Shown: positions 9,076 to 17,056 of the stretch, piece by piece | Position numbering within the stretch: the first letter of the stretch is position 1 | Layout: every line of letters begins with the position of its first letter | DNA from: Parcubacteria group bacterium | Lineage (GTDB): Bacteria > Patescibacteriota > Microgenomatia > UBA1400 > PJMF01 | NCBI GenBank assembly: GCA_943350175.1 | Contig: CALQZX010000008.1 | Span: 1 to 43,351 of the forward strand | Reading direction: 5' to 3' | Length of the DNA stretch: 43,351 bases | Translations under genes and position numbers: made by a program | Notes under the pieces: model-generated | Told to the model about the DNA's origin: nothing | The model's input: the letters and a program-made list of their open reading frames with translations, nothing else | Database searches by the model: none

Positions 9076-11289
9076 ATGAATTTTTTTGGCAAAAAAAAGA
9101 CAACCGATTCAGCAGCGCAAAATCAAATTGACGCTGAGAAATATACTCAAGAAAAACTTGGTGAATTTTCTCGTGGATTAGTTACAATTCAAGACATCAT
9201 TGCTCCAGAAGCAATTGAGGTGGATTTTACCTATCAAAAAATCAATTCTACCTACACTAGAACCCTATTTATTGCCGGGTATCCTAGAGCCGTCCCAGCC
9301 AACTGGCTATCGCCTTTAATTAACTATCCGCAGCAAGCCAACATTGCTATGTTTGTTTTTCCATCAGACACGGGAGACATTTTAGACAATCTTAAGAGAA
9401 AAATCACCGAAATGGAAGCTGAAATTACCTCTGACATCAGGTCTGGAAAAATCAGCAACATTAACACTGAAATCAAATTGAGCGATGCTAGATCGATGCG
9501 TGAGCAACTTGCTGCTGGCTCAGAAAGATTCTTTCAATTTGGTCTTTATGTGACTGTCCGCGCCGACAGCAAAGAAATGTTGGATAAAATTACAAAAAGT
9601 ATTCAAAGCACACTTGGTGCACTAATGATCGTTTCCAAGAAATCAGCCCTACAAATGGACGAGGGTTTCAAGACTACTCTGCCTATGGGGGTTGATCGTC
9701 TTTCCGTGACTAGAAACATGGACACCACCTCCCTGGCTACCACTTTTCCTTTTACTTCTTCTGAGCTAACTATGGAAACAGGTATTGTCTATGGTATTAA
9801 CGAGCACAATGACTCTTTGGTTATTTTTGACCGCTTTAAAATGGAAAACGCCAACATGGTCATCTTTGCCAAATCTGGTTCTGGAAAATCATACACTGTC
9901 AAATTAGAGGTTTTACGTCAACTTATGTTTGATGCTGAAATAATTGTTCTCGATCCAGAACACGAATATGAAGAGCTTTGTAAAATGGTTGGTGGTGAAT
10001 ATATCAACTTTACTTTTGGTTCCAAGGCTAAAATCAATCCTTTTGATTTGTCCAATGTTTATGAAGAAGGCGAAAATGAGTTAGGACAAAAAATCCTTTC
10101 CATACATGGTCTTCTAAAAGTTATGCTTGGAGAAATGACCCCACAGCAAGAAGCCTTGCTGGATCGCTCCATTATTGCCGCCTACAAAGCCAAGGGCATT
10201 ACTCCTGATCCAGCCACCCAGAAGAACACTCCTCCGCTGATGGAAGACCTTTATAAGGCTTTAATCGGCATGGAACAAGATGAAAGCGACGACATTGCAG
10301 CACGTTTGGAAAAATTCATCACAGGTTCATTCCGTGGAATTTTTGATCAAGCATCGAACATCAATATTCAATCGCAATTTACCGTTTTTTCAGTCAAAGA
10401 GATGGAAGAATCGCTCCGTCCTATCGCTATGTATGTCATTCTAGATTTCATCTGGACAAGAGTAAAAAAGAACCTCAAAAGACGTATTTTAGTTATTGAT
10501 GAGGCCTGGTATTTCATGATGCATCCGGACAGTGCGGCGTTCGTTTATTCGATGGTAAAAAGAGCGCGCAAATATTATCTTGGCATTACCACTATCACTC
10601 AAGATGTGGAAGATTTTCTACACAATGATTATGGCAAAGCTATTGTATCTAATGCTTCGATTCAGTTCTTAATGAAGCAATCAACTGCTTCAATACCTAT
10701 TCTGACTCAGACCTTTTATTTATCTGAAGGAGAAAGACAACTTTTAATTTCTTCTGATGTGGGAGAAGGAATTTTCTTTGCCGGCCAGAATCATGTTGCT
10801 TTGAGAGTTATCGCTTCTCCGGAAGAACATGCTGTCATCACAACCAATCCTGAAGAAATTATGCAAAAAGAAGCAGACAAAAAGAATGTCAAAGCTGCGG
10901 TCTCTGAAGAAAAGCCTAGATCAGAAAGCTTCGAAAGTTATCAAAAAAGCCGAGATCTTAGAAAACAACGACTGGTGAATAGCTCAGAATTTATTTCTAG
11001 AGAAAAGAGCAGGGAAAATAAACCAAACTGGCAAAATCCAGAAATAAAAATTGGCGAAGATGTTTTAAAAGACGCTAATAAAATTGCAGAGCGCGCACTA
11101 GAAAACGAAAGCTCAGAGTTTAATGCTGAAAAAGAATTAAAGAAAAGAGACGGAGACGAAAACTTTGAAGAACCCAATCAAAAAAATGACTCTAAAATTA
11201 AAACTATTTTTGGCGAGCCAGAGCAAAAAATAATGAAGCCAGATCAGCATGGTGTTTATAGCATCAATGACTACTCTCCTCCAAAATAA
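9076..11289 (+). CDS. virB4: VirB4-type T4SS ATPase
   Basis: 737 residues from the ATG at 9076; an upstream in-frame TTG at 9025 would overlap the previous gene and is less likely. The N-terminal part holds the VirB4/CagE-like domain. The ATPase has Walker A AKSGSGKSYTVK (about residues 264-275) and Walker B RRILVIDEAWYFM (about 468), with the later RARKYYLGITTITQDVEDFL typical of VirB4/TraG-like HerA-FtsK ATPases. The last 130 residues are charged and repetitive (many K/E), probably disordered. VirB4 powers pilus biogenesis and substrate passage at the inner membrane. It ends 94 bp before dnaA. Confidence 0.92.
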   Translation: MNFFGKKKTTDSAAQNQIDAEKYTQEKLGEFSRGLVTIQDIIAPEAIEVDFTYQKINSTYTRTLFIAGYPRAVPANWLSPLINYPQQANIAMFVFPSDTGDILDNLKRKITEMEAEITSDIRSGKISNINTEIKLSDARSMREQLAAGSERFFQFGLYVTVRADSKEMLDKITKSIQSTLGALMIVSKKSALQMDEGFKTTLPMGVDRLSVTRNMDTTSLATTFPFTSSELTMETGIVYGINEHNDSLVIFDRFKMENANMVIFAKSGSGKSYTVKLEVLRQLMFDAEIIVLDPEHEYEELCKMVGGEYINFTFGSKAKINPFDLSNVYEEGENELGQKILSIHGLLKVMLGEMTPQQEALLDRSIIAAYKAKGITPDPATQKNTPPLMEDLYKALIGMEQDESDDIAARLEKFITGSFRGIFDQASNINIQSQFTVFSVKEMEESLRPIAMYVILDFIWTRVKKNLKRRILVIDEAWYFMMHPDSAAFVYSMVKRARKYYLGITTITQDVEDFLHNDYGKAIVSNASIQFLMKQSTASIPILTQTFYLSEGERQLLISSDVGEGIFFAGQNHVALRVIASPEEHAVITTNPEEIMQKEADKKNVKAAVSEEKPRSESFESYQKSRDLRKQRLVNSSEFISREKSRENKPNWQNPEIKIGEDVLKDANKIAERALENESSEFNAEKELKKRDGDENFEEPNQKNDSKIKTIFGEPEQKIMKPDQHGVYSINDYSPPK

Positions 11290-11305
11290 ATTACCTATTG
11301 CTAAG

Positions 11306-11326
11306 TGTGGAAAACATTGTGTATAA
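11306..11326 (+). promoter_or_regulatory. DnaA boxes in front of dnaA
   Basis: TGTGTATAA (11318-11326) matches the DnaA-box consensus TGTGNATAA exactly, and TGTGGAAAA (11306-11314) with one change. Boxes in front of dnaA commonly serve autoregulation or form a second part of a split origin. Confidence 0.6.
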
Positions 11327-11383
11327 GTAAGCGCTAGATCTCTTATTTACTGCCCCAGTTCTAAATTTCTAAAGAAAGACAAA

Positions 11384-12988
11384 ATGTCAGAGCAAGTCTA
11401 TGATTCTGAAACTGTTAAACAAGTTTGGCAGATGGCTAAGGTCGACCTTGAGGCCAGTCTCAGCCCTGCTTTCTTTAACACTTGGATTGTTCCCAGTCCA
11501 TTAACTTCAATTCGAATAGAAAATGACCAACAAGCTATCGCAACAATCGCTTGCATGACTGGTTTTCATGTAACAAATCTAAAATCAAACCTATATTCTC
11601 AAATAAAAACTGCTTTAGAAAAATATATAAACAAACCTCTAGAAATAGAGTTTGTTGTTACTGATTTAAGACAAACAGCTGGAAGAGAAAATAGAGTCCA
11701 AAAAGAGGAAAAAAATCCTACAAACTCATTTCAACCCTCGAACTCCTTCCAAAGAGAGTCTTTTCAAGACGAGACGAACAGTCAACATGAAGAAATAAAT
11801 AGACAAAACTTTAGTGAATTCAAAACAAATCTAATTTCTAATAAAGGTTTTTCAAACGACCAAGGAAATAGACAATCTCCAACCGTTGAGGAGCTTTTTT
11901 CCCAAGCTAATATCAACAATAACACTTTTGATAGATTGAAAGTCAGAAGCCAACAAATAGGTCTTCGCCAAGATTATACTTTTGAAAGTTTTGCCGTTTC
12001 TTCCAGCAATGAAATGGCTCATGCCGCTGCAACTGCCGTCGCCAATAATCCTGGCACAAGCTACAATCCTCTTTTCCTTTATGGTGGAGTTGGCGTTGGA
12101 AAGACTCACTTAATTCACGCTGTCGCTCACCACGTTTTGCAAAATAATCCTGAGGCGGAAATTATTTATGCTTCTGGGGAGCAATTTACTAATGAGATCG
12201 TTCGCGCCATTAAAAGTCATAATACTCTTCAATTAAAAAACAAATATCGCAAGACAGATTTGTTATTACTCGATGATATTCAATTTATTGCTGGCAAAAA
12301 TTCCGTTCAAGAAGAATTTTTTCATACTTTTAATGCGCTAACTTCCATTAATTCTCAGATCATTCTCACTTCAGACAGACCTCCTCAAGAAATAAGTCTA
12401 CTCGAAGACCGTCTTAGGTCCCGTTTTGAGGCTGGATTAATGATTGATATCCAACAACCAACCTTTGAACTCAGAACTGCCATCTTTCTATTAAAAGCCC
12501 AATCAAATAAGCTCGACATTCCAATTGAATTGGCTCAAAGAATTGCTTCTCAGGTTGACAGTGCAAGAAGAATTGAGGGAATCATAAAAAAGATCAGATC
12601 TGCTGTTGAATTGCAAAATCTAAGCTTAGACTCAGTTTTAATTGATAGAATCCTTCAAACAGAAGTAAAACAAAATCAACAGAAGATCATTAAGGCAAAA
12701 CCTCAAGACATCATTAAAACAGTGGCAAATCACTATAGAATGAAACAAAGTGCTGTTAGAGGAAAAAGACGCAGTAAAGAATTAGTTAAAGCTAGACACA
12801 TAACGATGTATTTACTTAGAAATGAATTACAAATTCCTCTCGAGGAAATTGGACAATGGTTTTCTGGCAGAGATCATAGTAGCGTTATTCATGCTGTTAA
12901 GAAAATTGAACAAGATTTAATTTTAGATCAAAGTATTCAGCAAGACGTTTCAGCTATTAAAATGTCTTTAATTGCCATCTCGAACTAA
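11384..12988 (+). CDS. dnaA: Chromosomal replication initiator DnaA
   Basis: 534 residues with all four domains. Domain I (about 1-92) binds helicase and regulators. Domain II (about 95-185) is a long Asn/Gln/Ser-rich linker. AAA+ domain III has Walker A GGVGVGKTH (about 234) and Walker B LLLLDDIQF (about 291). Domain IV carries the DNA-binding signature, with RGKRRSKELVKARHITMYLL and GRDHSSVIHA near the end. The protein is somewhat longer than usual because of the linker. It is the first gene of the origin cluster, and the putative oriC lies directly downstream. No strong Shine-Dalgarno precedes the ATG. Confidence 0.98.
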   Translation: MSEQVYDSETVKQVWQMAKVDLEASLSPAFFNTWIVPSPLTSIRIENDQQAIATIACMTGFHVTNLKSNLYSQIKTALEKYINKPLEIEFVVTDLRQTAGRENRVQKEEKNPTNSFQPSNSFQRESFQDETNSQHEEINRQNFSEFKTNLISNKGFSNDQGNRQSPTVEELFSQANINNNTFDRLKVRSQQIGLRQDYTFESFAVSSSNEMAHAAATAVANNPGTSYNPLFLYGGVGVGKTHLIHAVAHHVLQNNPEAEIIYASGEQFTNEIVRAIKSHNTLQLKNKYRKTDLLLLDDIQFIAGKNSVQEEFFHTFNALTSINSQIILTSDRPPQEISLLEDRLRSRFEAGLMIDIQQPTFELRTAIFLLKAQSNKLDIPIELAQRIASQVDSARRIEGIIKKIRSAVELQNLSLDSVLIDRILQTEVKQNQQKIIKAKPQDIIKTVANHYRMKQSAVRGKRRSKELVKARHITMYLLRNELQIPLEEIGQWFSGRDHSSVIHAVKKIEQDLILDQSIQQDVSAIKMSLIAISN

Positions 12989-13295
12989 TTGATTTATCAA
13001 TATAAAAGCATTCTTACAAATTAAATAATAACAAGTTTTCAACAATTGTTGAAAAATCAGTGGAAAAAAAGTAGAAACCTTGTTAACAAAAACATAAAAA
13101 GCTTATAGGACTGTGAATAAGTATTCTTATTTATAAACACTATTTCACCGTCGTTAACAAAATAATCAACAAAATCAGGCGCTTTATAAACGTTATTTAG
13201 AAGAATAGAACCAGATCATTTTTAAATAAAAACCAACATATGCACAGCACCTACTACTACAACTACTAAGAATATATAATTAAATAAAAGAAAAT
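12989..13295 (+). other. Putative replication origin oriC (dnaA-dnaN gap)
   Basis: 307 bp of AT-rich DNA without a gene. Seen directly: DnaA box TGTGAATAA (13112-13120, exact to TGTGNATAA) facing TTATAAACA (13131-13139, one change from TTATNCACA); box-like ATATGCACA (13238-13246); a perfect 20-bp palindrome TTTTCAACAATTGTTGAAAA (13036-13055); two copies of GTTAACAAAA (13082-13091 and 13153-13162); and a CTA-rich trinucleotide tract (13251-13270) followed by pure AT. Position and content both fit oriC. Confidence 0.85.
13238..13290 (+). promoter_or_regulatory. Basal unwinding module: DnaA box, GC spacer, DnaA-trio, AT tract
   Basis: In order: box-like ATATGCACA (13238-13246), a short GC-containing spacer, CTACTACTACAACTACTAAG (13251-13270), then the AT-only tract towards dnaN. 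The complementary strand of the tract reads as repeated 3'-GAT-5' triplets, the DnaA-trio element on which DnaA assembles on single strands to open the duplex. Order and orientation match the known bacterial layout. The AT tract also contains TATAAT (13275-13280), a possible dnaN -10. Confidence 0.7.
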
Positions 13296-14405
13296 ATGAA
13301 ACTAAACTTATTACAAGAAAATTTAAAAAACTCTCTAAACTATCTACAGAAAGTCATTCCTAATAAACCTCAAATGACAGTTCTCTCTTCCATTCTTTTA
13401 AAGGTAAATGAAAATAAATTAACTCTTTCAGCAACAGATTTGTATTTAGGAATAAAAACAGAACTAATAGTTGAGACAAAGGAAGAAGGAGAATTGATTG
13501 TTAATGGTGAATTATTTAAAAGTTTAATAAATTCTCTAGAAAGCGGACAGATAACCCTAGAATTAAAGGATAGCTTTTTAATCATCTCTCAAGGTAAGAC
13601 GGTTGGAAGAATTGCTTGTCAGAGTAGTGAAGAATTTCCTAGCTTTCCAGTTGTAGAAGGAGGATCTTTTAGTCTTAATCTGGATAGCTTGGAAAAAATA
13701 CAAAATTTGGTTACTTTTTGTGCTGGAATAGACCAAAGTAGACCTGTTCTTACAGCCTTATTATTAAAATTTAAGAAGGATGGCCTGGAAGTCGTTGCAA
13801 CAGACGGCTTCCGTTTAAGTGATCTTTTTCTTAGAGATATTAATTCAGAACAAGAAAGAACGATTCTTATCCCAGCTAAAGCCCTTAGTGAGCTATATAG
13901 AATCGCTAAACAAATAAATGTCGAAAACGTTGAAATCTCAGTTTCAGATGAATTGAAGCAATTGCTTTTTAAACTAAATACAGTTGAAATGTACGTTCGT
14001 TTAATCGAAGGAGATTATCCTCCATACGAGAAAATTATTCCCCCAAGCTTTTCTCTAAAAGCCGAATTCGATGGAGAGGAATTTTTAACTCAGCTCAAAA
14101 GAGCAGCTATTTTCTCTAGAGATGCATCTAACATTGTTAAAATAAAGATAGAGAAAGATGTAATGATTATTTCTTCAGCCTCCCCTGTCTCCGGAGAGTA
14201 TTCTGGAGAAATTTCTGTTAATAATAAATCTGAAGAAACTGGAGAGATTGCTTTTAATGTTAATTATTTAATTGATTTTATCAACGCAGTAAAACCTGAA
14301 TCTCTGGAATTTGGAATGAACGAAAGCTTAAAACCGGCTATTTTTAGAGATAAAAATATCGCCGATTATTTCTATATAGCAATGCCTTTTAGAGTTAATA
14401 GCTGA
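13296..14405 (+). CDS. dnaN: DNA polymerase III sliding clamp (beta subunit)
   Basis: 369 residues, the normal length, with three clamp domains. Recognisable stretches include LLLKFKKDGLEVVATDGFRLS in the middle, RLIEGDYPPYEKIIP, and the C-terminal end KPAIFRDKNIADYFYIAMPFRV (family PMR or PVR type ending). The dimeric ring holds the replicative polymerase on DNA. It follows oriC as in most bacteria and is transcribed towards rpmH. Confidence 0.97.
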   Translation: MKLNLLQENLKNSLNYLQKVIPNKPQMTVLSSILLKVNENKLTLSATDLYLGIKTELIVETKEEGELIVNGELFKSLINSLESGQITLELKDSFLIISQGKTVGRIACQSSEEFPSFPVVEGGSFSLNLDSLEKIQNLVTFCAGIDQSRPVLTALLLKFKKDGLEVVATDGFRLSDLFLRDINSEQERTILIPAKALSELYRIAKQINVENVEISVSDELKQLLFKLNTVEMYVRLIEGDYPPYEKIIPPSFSLKAEFDGEEFLTQLKRAAIFSRDASNIVKIKIEKDVMIISSASPVSGEYSGEISVNNKSEETGEIAFNVNYLIDFINAVKPESLEFGMNESLKPAIFRDKNIADYFYIAMPFRVNS

Positions 14406-14426
14406 TCTTTAAATGGTTCTCTTTTA

Positions 14427-14435
14427 TGATATAAT
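14427..14435 (+). promoter_or_regulatory. Extended -10 promoter of rpmH
   Basis: TGATATAAT: a perfect TATAAT (14430-14435) with an upstream TG, 9 nt before the rpmH ATG. It predicts a strong promoter and a very short or absent leader. Confidence 0.6.
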
Positions 14436-14444
14436 CTCTAACTT

Positions 14445-14591
14445 ATGCAAAGAACATGGAATCCTAAAAAGAAAAAAAGAATGAGAATGCATGGCTTTTT
14501 AAAAAGAATGCAGACACTAACTGGTCAAGTAGTCATTAAACGTCGTCGTGCTAAAGGCCGTAAGAAACTAGCCGTTGCCAAGCATTGGTAA
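14445..14591 (+). CDS. rpmH: 50S ribosomal protein L34
   Basis: 48 residues beginning [20 protein letters not shown] and ending in a Lys/Arg-rich tail ([17 protein letters not shown]). It is strongly basic and matches L34 over its length. It lies in the conserved dnaN-rpmH-rnpA order. Confidence 0.97.
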   Translation: MQRTWNPKKKKRMRMHGFLKRMQTLTGQVVIKRRRAKGRKKLAVAKHW

Positions 14592-14602
14592 AATTTAATT
14601 AA

Positions 14603-14962
14603 ATGTTAGCTAAAAAACATCGTTTAAACCTTTCTCTTAAAGAAAATTCTTTGATTTTTCAAAAAGGAGAATCTATTTTCTTATCGTCTAGATTTTTCTT
14701 GGCTTATTTGCGAAAAAATGAAGACTACTTAAAAGCGGCTTGCTTGAGTCCTAAAGCAATTTTTAAAACAGCTGTCTCTAGAAATGAACACCGACGACTA
14801 CTCTATTCTTTTCTAGAGAAAGAAATCTCAAAACAAAACATTTCTTTACTTGATAAAAATGATTTAGTTTTTGTTATAAAAAGAAATCCAACTAAAGACA
14901 AAGCTTTATTGGAGAGTGATTTCTCGGAATTAATAAAAAAAATAAATGCAGAAAATTTATAG
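14603..14962 (+). CDS. rnpA: Ribonuclease P protein component
   Basis: 119 residues. The basic protein assists the RNase P RNA in removing tRNA 5' leaders. The N-terminus MLAKKHRLNL corresponds to the family start (KxxRL). The usual RNR motif region reads AVSRNEHRRLLYSFLEKE, a degenerate version, and VFVIKRNPTKDK matches the conserved C-terminal strand. Identification relies on these plus its place between rpmH and yidD. It starts 11 nt after rpmH and overlaps yidD by 17 nt. Confidence 0.88.
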   Translation: MLAKKHRLNLSLKENSLIFQKGESIFLSSRFFLAYLRKNEDYLKAACLSPKAIFKTAVSRNEHRRLLYSFLEKEISKQNISLLDKNDLVFVIKRNPTKDKALLESDFSELIKKINAENL

Positions 14963-15134
14963 GTTTTTAGTAAATTTAAAGCATCAATTTCTGTTTACAT
15001 TTTTTGGTTTTTCTTTTTCTTGCAGACAAAATCCAAGCTGTAGCAGATATACAGTTATACAAATTAAAAAAAATGGTACAATTGTCGGGTTAACACAAGG
15101 TCTGTGGCGAAGCTTGAATTGCCACCATTTTTAG
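14946..15134 (+). CDS. yidD: Membrane protein insertion efficiency factor YidD
   Basis: 62 residues. The core FSFSCRQNPSCSRYTVIQIKKNG with a later GLWRSLNCHHF matches the YidD pattern (CRxxPSCSxY, GxxxGxxxxxxRxxxC), including three of the conserved cysteines. A hydrophobic N-terminal stretch fits membrane association. YidD assists YidC-dependent insertion. The start overlaps the end of rnpA, implying translational coupling, and yidC follows 11 nt later. Confidence 0.9.
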   Translation: MQKIYRFLVNLKHQFLFTFFGFSFSCRQNPSCSRYTVIQIKKNGTIVGLTQGLWRSLNCHHF

Positions 15135-15145
15135 GATAAACATAA

Positions 15146-16096
15146 ATGAGCCCTTTTATCAGTTTTTTTTCTTCAATATTGGTTTTTTTAGATTCAATTT
15201 TTAATAATCTCGGCATTACTATTATTGTTTTCACAATTTTAGTTCGTTTGGTTTTGTTACCATTAACTTTGCCAAGTATTAAGTCGAGTAAAAAGATTCA
15301 AGAACTCCAACCAGAATTAAATAAACTAAAAGAAAAACATGGCAAAGATAAGCAGGCTCTAGCTCTTTCTCAAGCACAACTTTATAAAAGCTATAATATT
15401 AATCCTCTAGCTGGCTGTTTACCACAACTTTTACAGCTTTTTATCCTGATAGTTTTATATCAGAGCATAATTGGTCTTTTTAATAATCCGGGAGCTCAAT
15501 TTAATCTTTCTTTTTTGTGGGTTAATTTGGCTCAATATGATAAAACCTATATTCTCCCAATCGTCGCTGGTATAACTCAATTTTTATTGTCATTGATGAT
15601 TTCTCCAGCAACTCAAACTAGAGATTTAATTAATAACAATTCAAAAGATAAGAATGTTCAAACTGCTAATAAAAAAGAAGAAGACATTGCTGAAATGGCA
15701 GTTACGATGCAACAACAAATGATTTTCATGATGCCAATCATGACTGTTTTTATAGCTCTCAAATTGCCAGCAGGTCTAGCTCTCTATTGGGTAATTGGCA
15801 CGATCATCACTATGATTACTCAGTATTTTGTTTCTGGATGGGGCGGCCTAGTAATTTACTGGAATAAATATATGACAGTCTTTGGTCCATTCAAGGGAAG
15901 ACTCTTGAGTGTTTCAAGCAACAAATCTCTTACCAAAATTCCTAAAAAGATTCTTGTTAAAAGCAATGCTTTGTTCACAAAAAAAACAAACAGCGAAAAT
16001 TTAGCCGATGTTTTAAAAAGTATTGGAGGAAGTTCTTCTCCATCTAAACCAAAGAATAAAAGAGCAACTAAAAAAATAAAAAGAAATAGAAAGTAA
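15146..16096 (+). CDS. yidC: Membrane protein insertase YidC
   Basis: 316 residues, the short form without the large periplasmic P1 domain of Gram-negative YidC. The N-terminal helix and the segment TIIVFTILVRLVLLPLTLPSI with the following KIQELQPELNKLKEKHGKDK are diagnostic (conserved Arg in the first core helix, then the cytoplasmic coiled coil). PLAGCLPQLLQLFILIVLYQSI is the conserved second core helix region. The C-terminal tail is very basic (KPKNKRATKKIKRNRK), as in ribosome-binding YidC/Oxa1 tails. It inserts inner-membrane proteins. Confidence 0.96.
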   Translation: MSPFISFFSSILVFLDSIFNNLGITIIVFTILVRLVLLPLTLPSIKSSKKIQELQPELNKLKEKHGKDKQALALSQAQLYKSYNINPLAGCLPQLLQLFILIVLYQSIIGLFNNPGAQFNLSFLWVNLAQYDKTYILPIVAGITQFLLSLMISPATQTRDLINNNSKDKNVQTANKKEEDIAEMAVTMQQQMIFMMPIMTVFIALKLPAGLALYWVIGTIITMITQYFVSGWGGLVIYWNKYMTVFGPFKGRLLSVSSNKSLTKIPKKILVKSNALFTKKTNSENLADVLKSIGGSSSPSKPKNKRATKKIKRNRK

Positions 16097-16099
16097 AAA

Positions 16100-16558
16100 A
16101 TGAAAATACAAGAATATTTAGAAAAAACAATTAAACATTTGGGAATTGATGAAGAATTTGAAATCCTCTTGGAGGAATTAGACGATCGTTTGAAAATAGC
16201 GATTACCGTTCCAACAGAAGATGTCGCTCTTTTGATTGGTAATCGTGGAGAAACTCTCGAAGCTCTTGAGCTTTTAACAAAGCTCTCTTTTAAAGATGAA
16301 TATCCAGACAAAAGAATAATGCTTGATATTAATGAATATCGTAGTGCTTCAGAAAACAGATTAAAAGAAAAAGCAGTTGGATTTGCTAAAAAAGCCATAG
16401 AAACCAAGCAATCTCAAGAAATGTATGACTTGAATTCATACGAGAGATATTTAGTTCATAGCGTTATAGCAGAAGACCCTTCTTTATCCGAAGTTGAAAG
16501 TTTTTCAGAAGACAGAGACGATGAGAGAATTCTCATTATCAAAATCAAAGAAAATTAA
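16100..16558 (+). CDS. jag: KhpB/Jag RNA-binding protein (KH and R3H domains)
   Basis: 152 residues, starting 3 nt after yidC. The KH domain covers about residues 30-80 with the GxxG loop as LIGNRGETLEAL. The R3H domain follows, with ERYLVHSVIAED supplying the R-x3-H motif and a family-typical acidic end. The Jag N-terminal domain is missing or very short, so this is the compact form. It binds RNA and usually accompanies yidC. Confidence 0.93.
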   Translation: MKIQEYLEKTIKHLGIDEEFEILLEELDDRLKIAITVPTEDVALLIGNRGETLEALELLTKLSFKDEYPDKRIMLDINEYRSASENRLKEKAVGFAKKAIETKQSQEMYDLNSYERYLVHSVIAEDPSLSEVESFSEDRDDERILIIKIKEN

Positions 16559-16590
16559 TTACCAGGCTTTGCGTTAATAAAACGGTAAAT

Positions 16591-17016
16591 ATGCGGGAAA
16601 AAGTTATTGTTTTTACTGATGGTGGTTCTAGAGGAAATCCTGGAAAAGCTGGAGCTGGTGTTTTTGTGACCAATGAAGCCGGAGAAGAAATTCACAAGGA
16701 TTATAAATTTCTTGGTACAAAAACAAATAATGAGGCTGAATATTTAGCCATGAATCTTGCTTTAAAGTATCTAAAAAGAACAATCGCTCCTTTGACTGAA
16801 ATTGTTTTTAAATTGGATTCTAAATTGGTTGTTGAGCAAATGAATAAAAATTGGCAAATTAAAGAAGATCGTCTTAGAGCACTCGCGGAAGCAAACTGGG
16901 AAATCCTAAAAGTTCTCCCCTGCTCCTCTTGTAAAATAACTTATGTTCCTCGCGCAGAAAATAAAATGGCTGATTTATTGGCCAATCAGGCAATGGATTC
17001 CGCAAAAGACGAATAG
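16591..17016 (+). CDS. rnhA: Ribonuclease HI family protein
   Basis: 141 residues. All four acidic catalytic positions of RNase H are visible: VFTDGGSRGNPGKAGAG (first Asp), NNEAEYLAM (Glu), KLDSKLVVEQM (Asp) and ENKMADLLANQA (Asp). It cleaves the RNA strand of RNA-DNA hybrids. It is related to the short bacterial/archaeal type without the basic protrusion. A -10-like TAAAAC ends 7 nt before the ATG, so it may have its own leaderless transcript besides read-through from jag. Confidence 0.92.
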   Translation: MREKVIVFTDGGSRGNPGKAGAGVFVTNEAGEEIHKDYKFLGTKTNNEAEYLAMNLALKYLKRTIAPLTEIVFKLDSKLVVEQMNKNWQIKEDRLRALAEANWEILKVLPCSSCKITYVPRAENKMADLLANQAMDSAKDE

Positions 17017-17042
17017 GTTTTGTTAGCCCCTCCTTTTTGTTC

Positions 17043-17048
17043 TAGAAT
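17043..17048 (+). promoter_or_regulatory. -10 box of the DUF4012 gene
   Basis: TAGAAT ends 8 nt before the ATG at 17057, with no ribosome binding site between. This fits leaderless initiation. Confidence 0.4.
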
Positions 17049-17056
17049 GTCTTGTA

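Noticed and set aside
13251..13270. CTA triplets as a simple microsatellite
   Set aside because: The position after a DnaA box and before a pure AT tract in the dnaA-dnaN gap fits a DnaA-trio much better than slippage.
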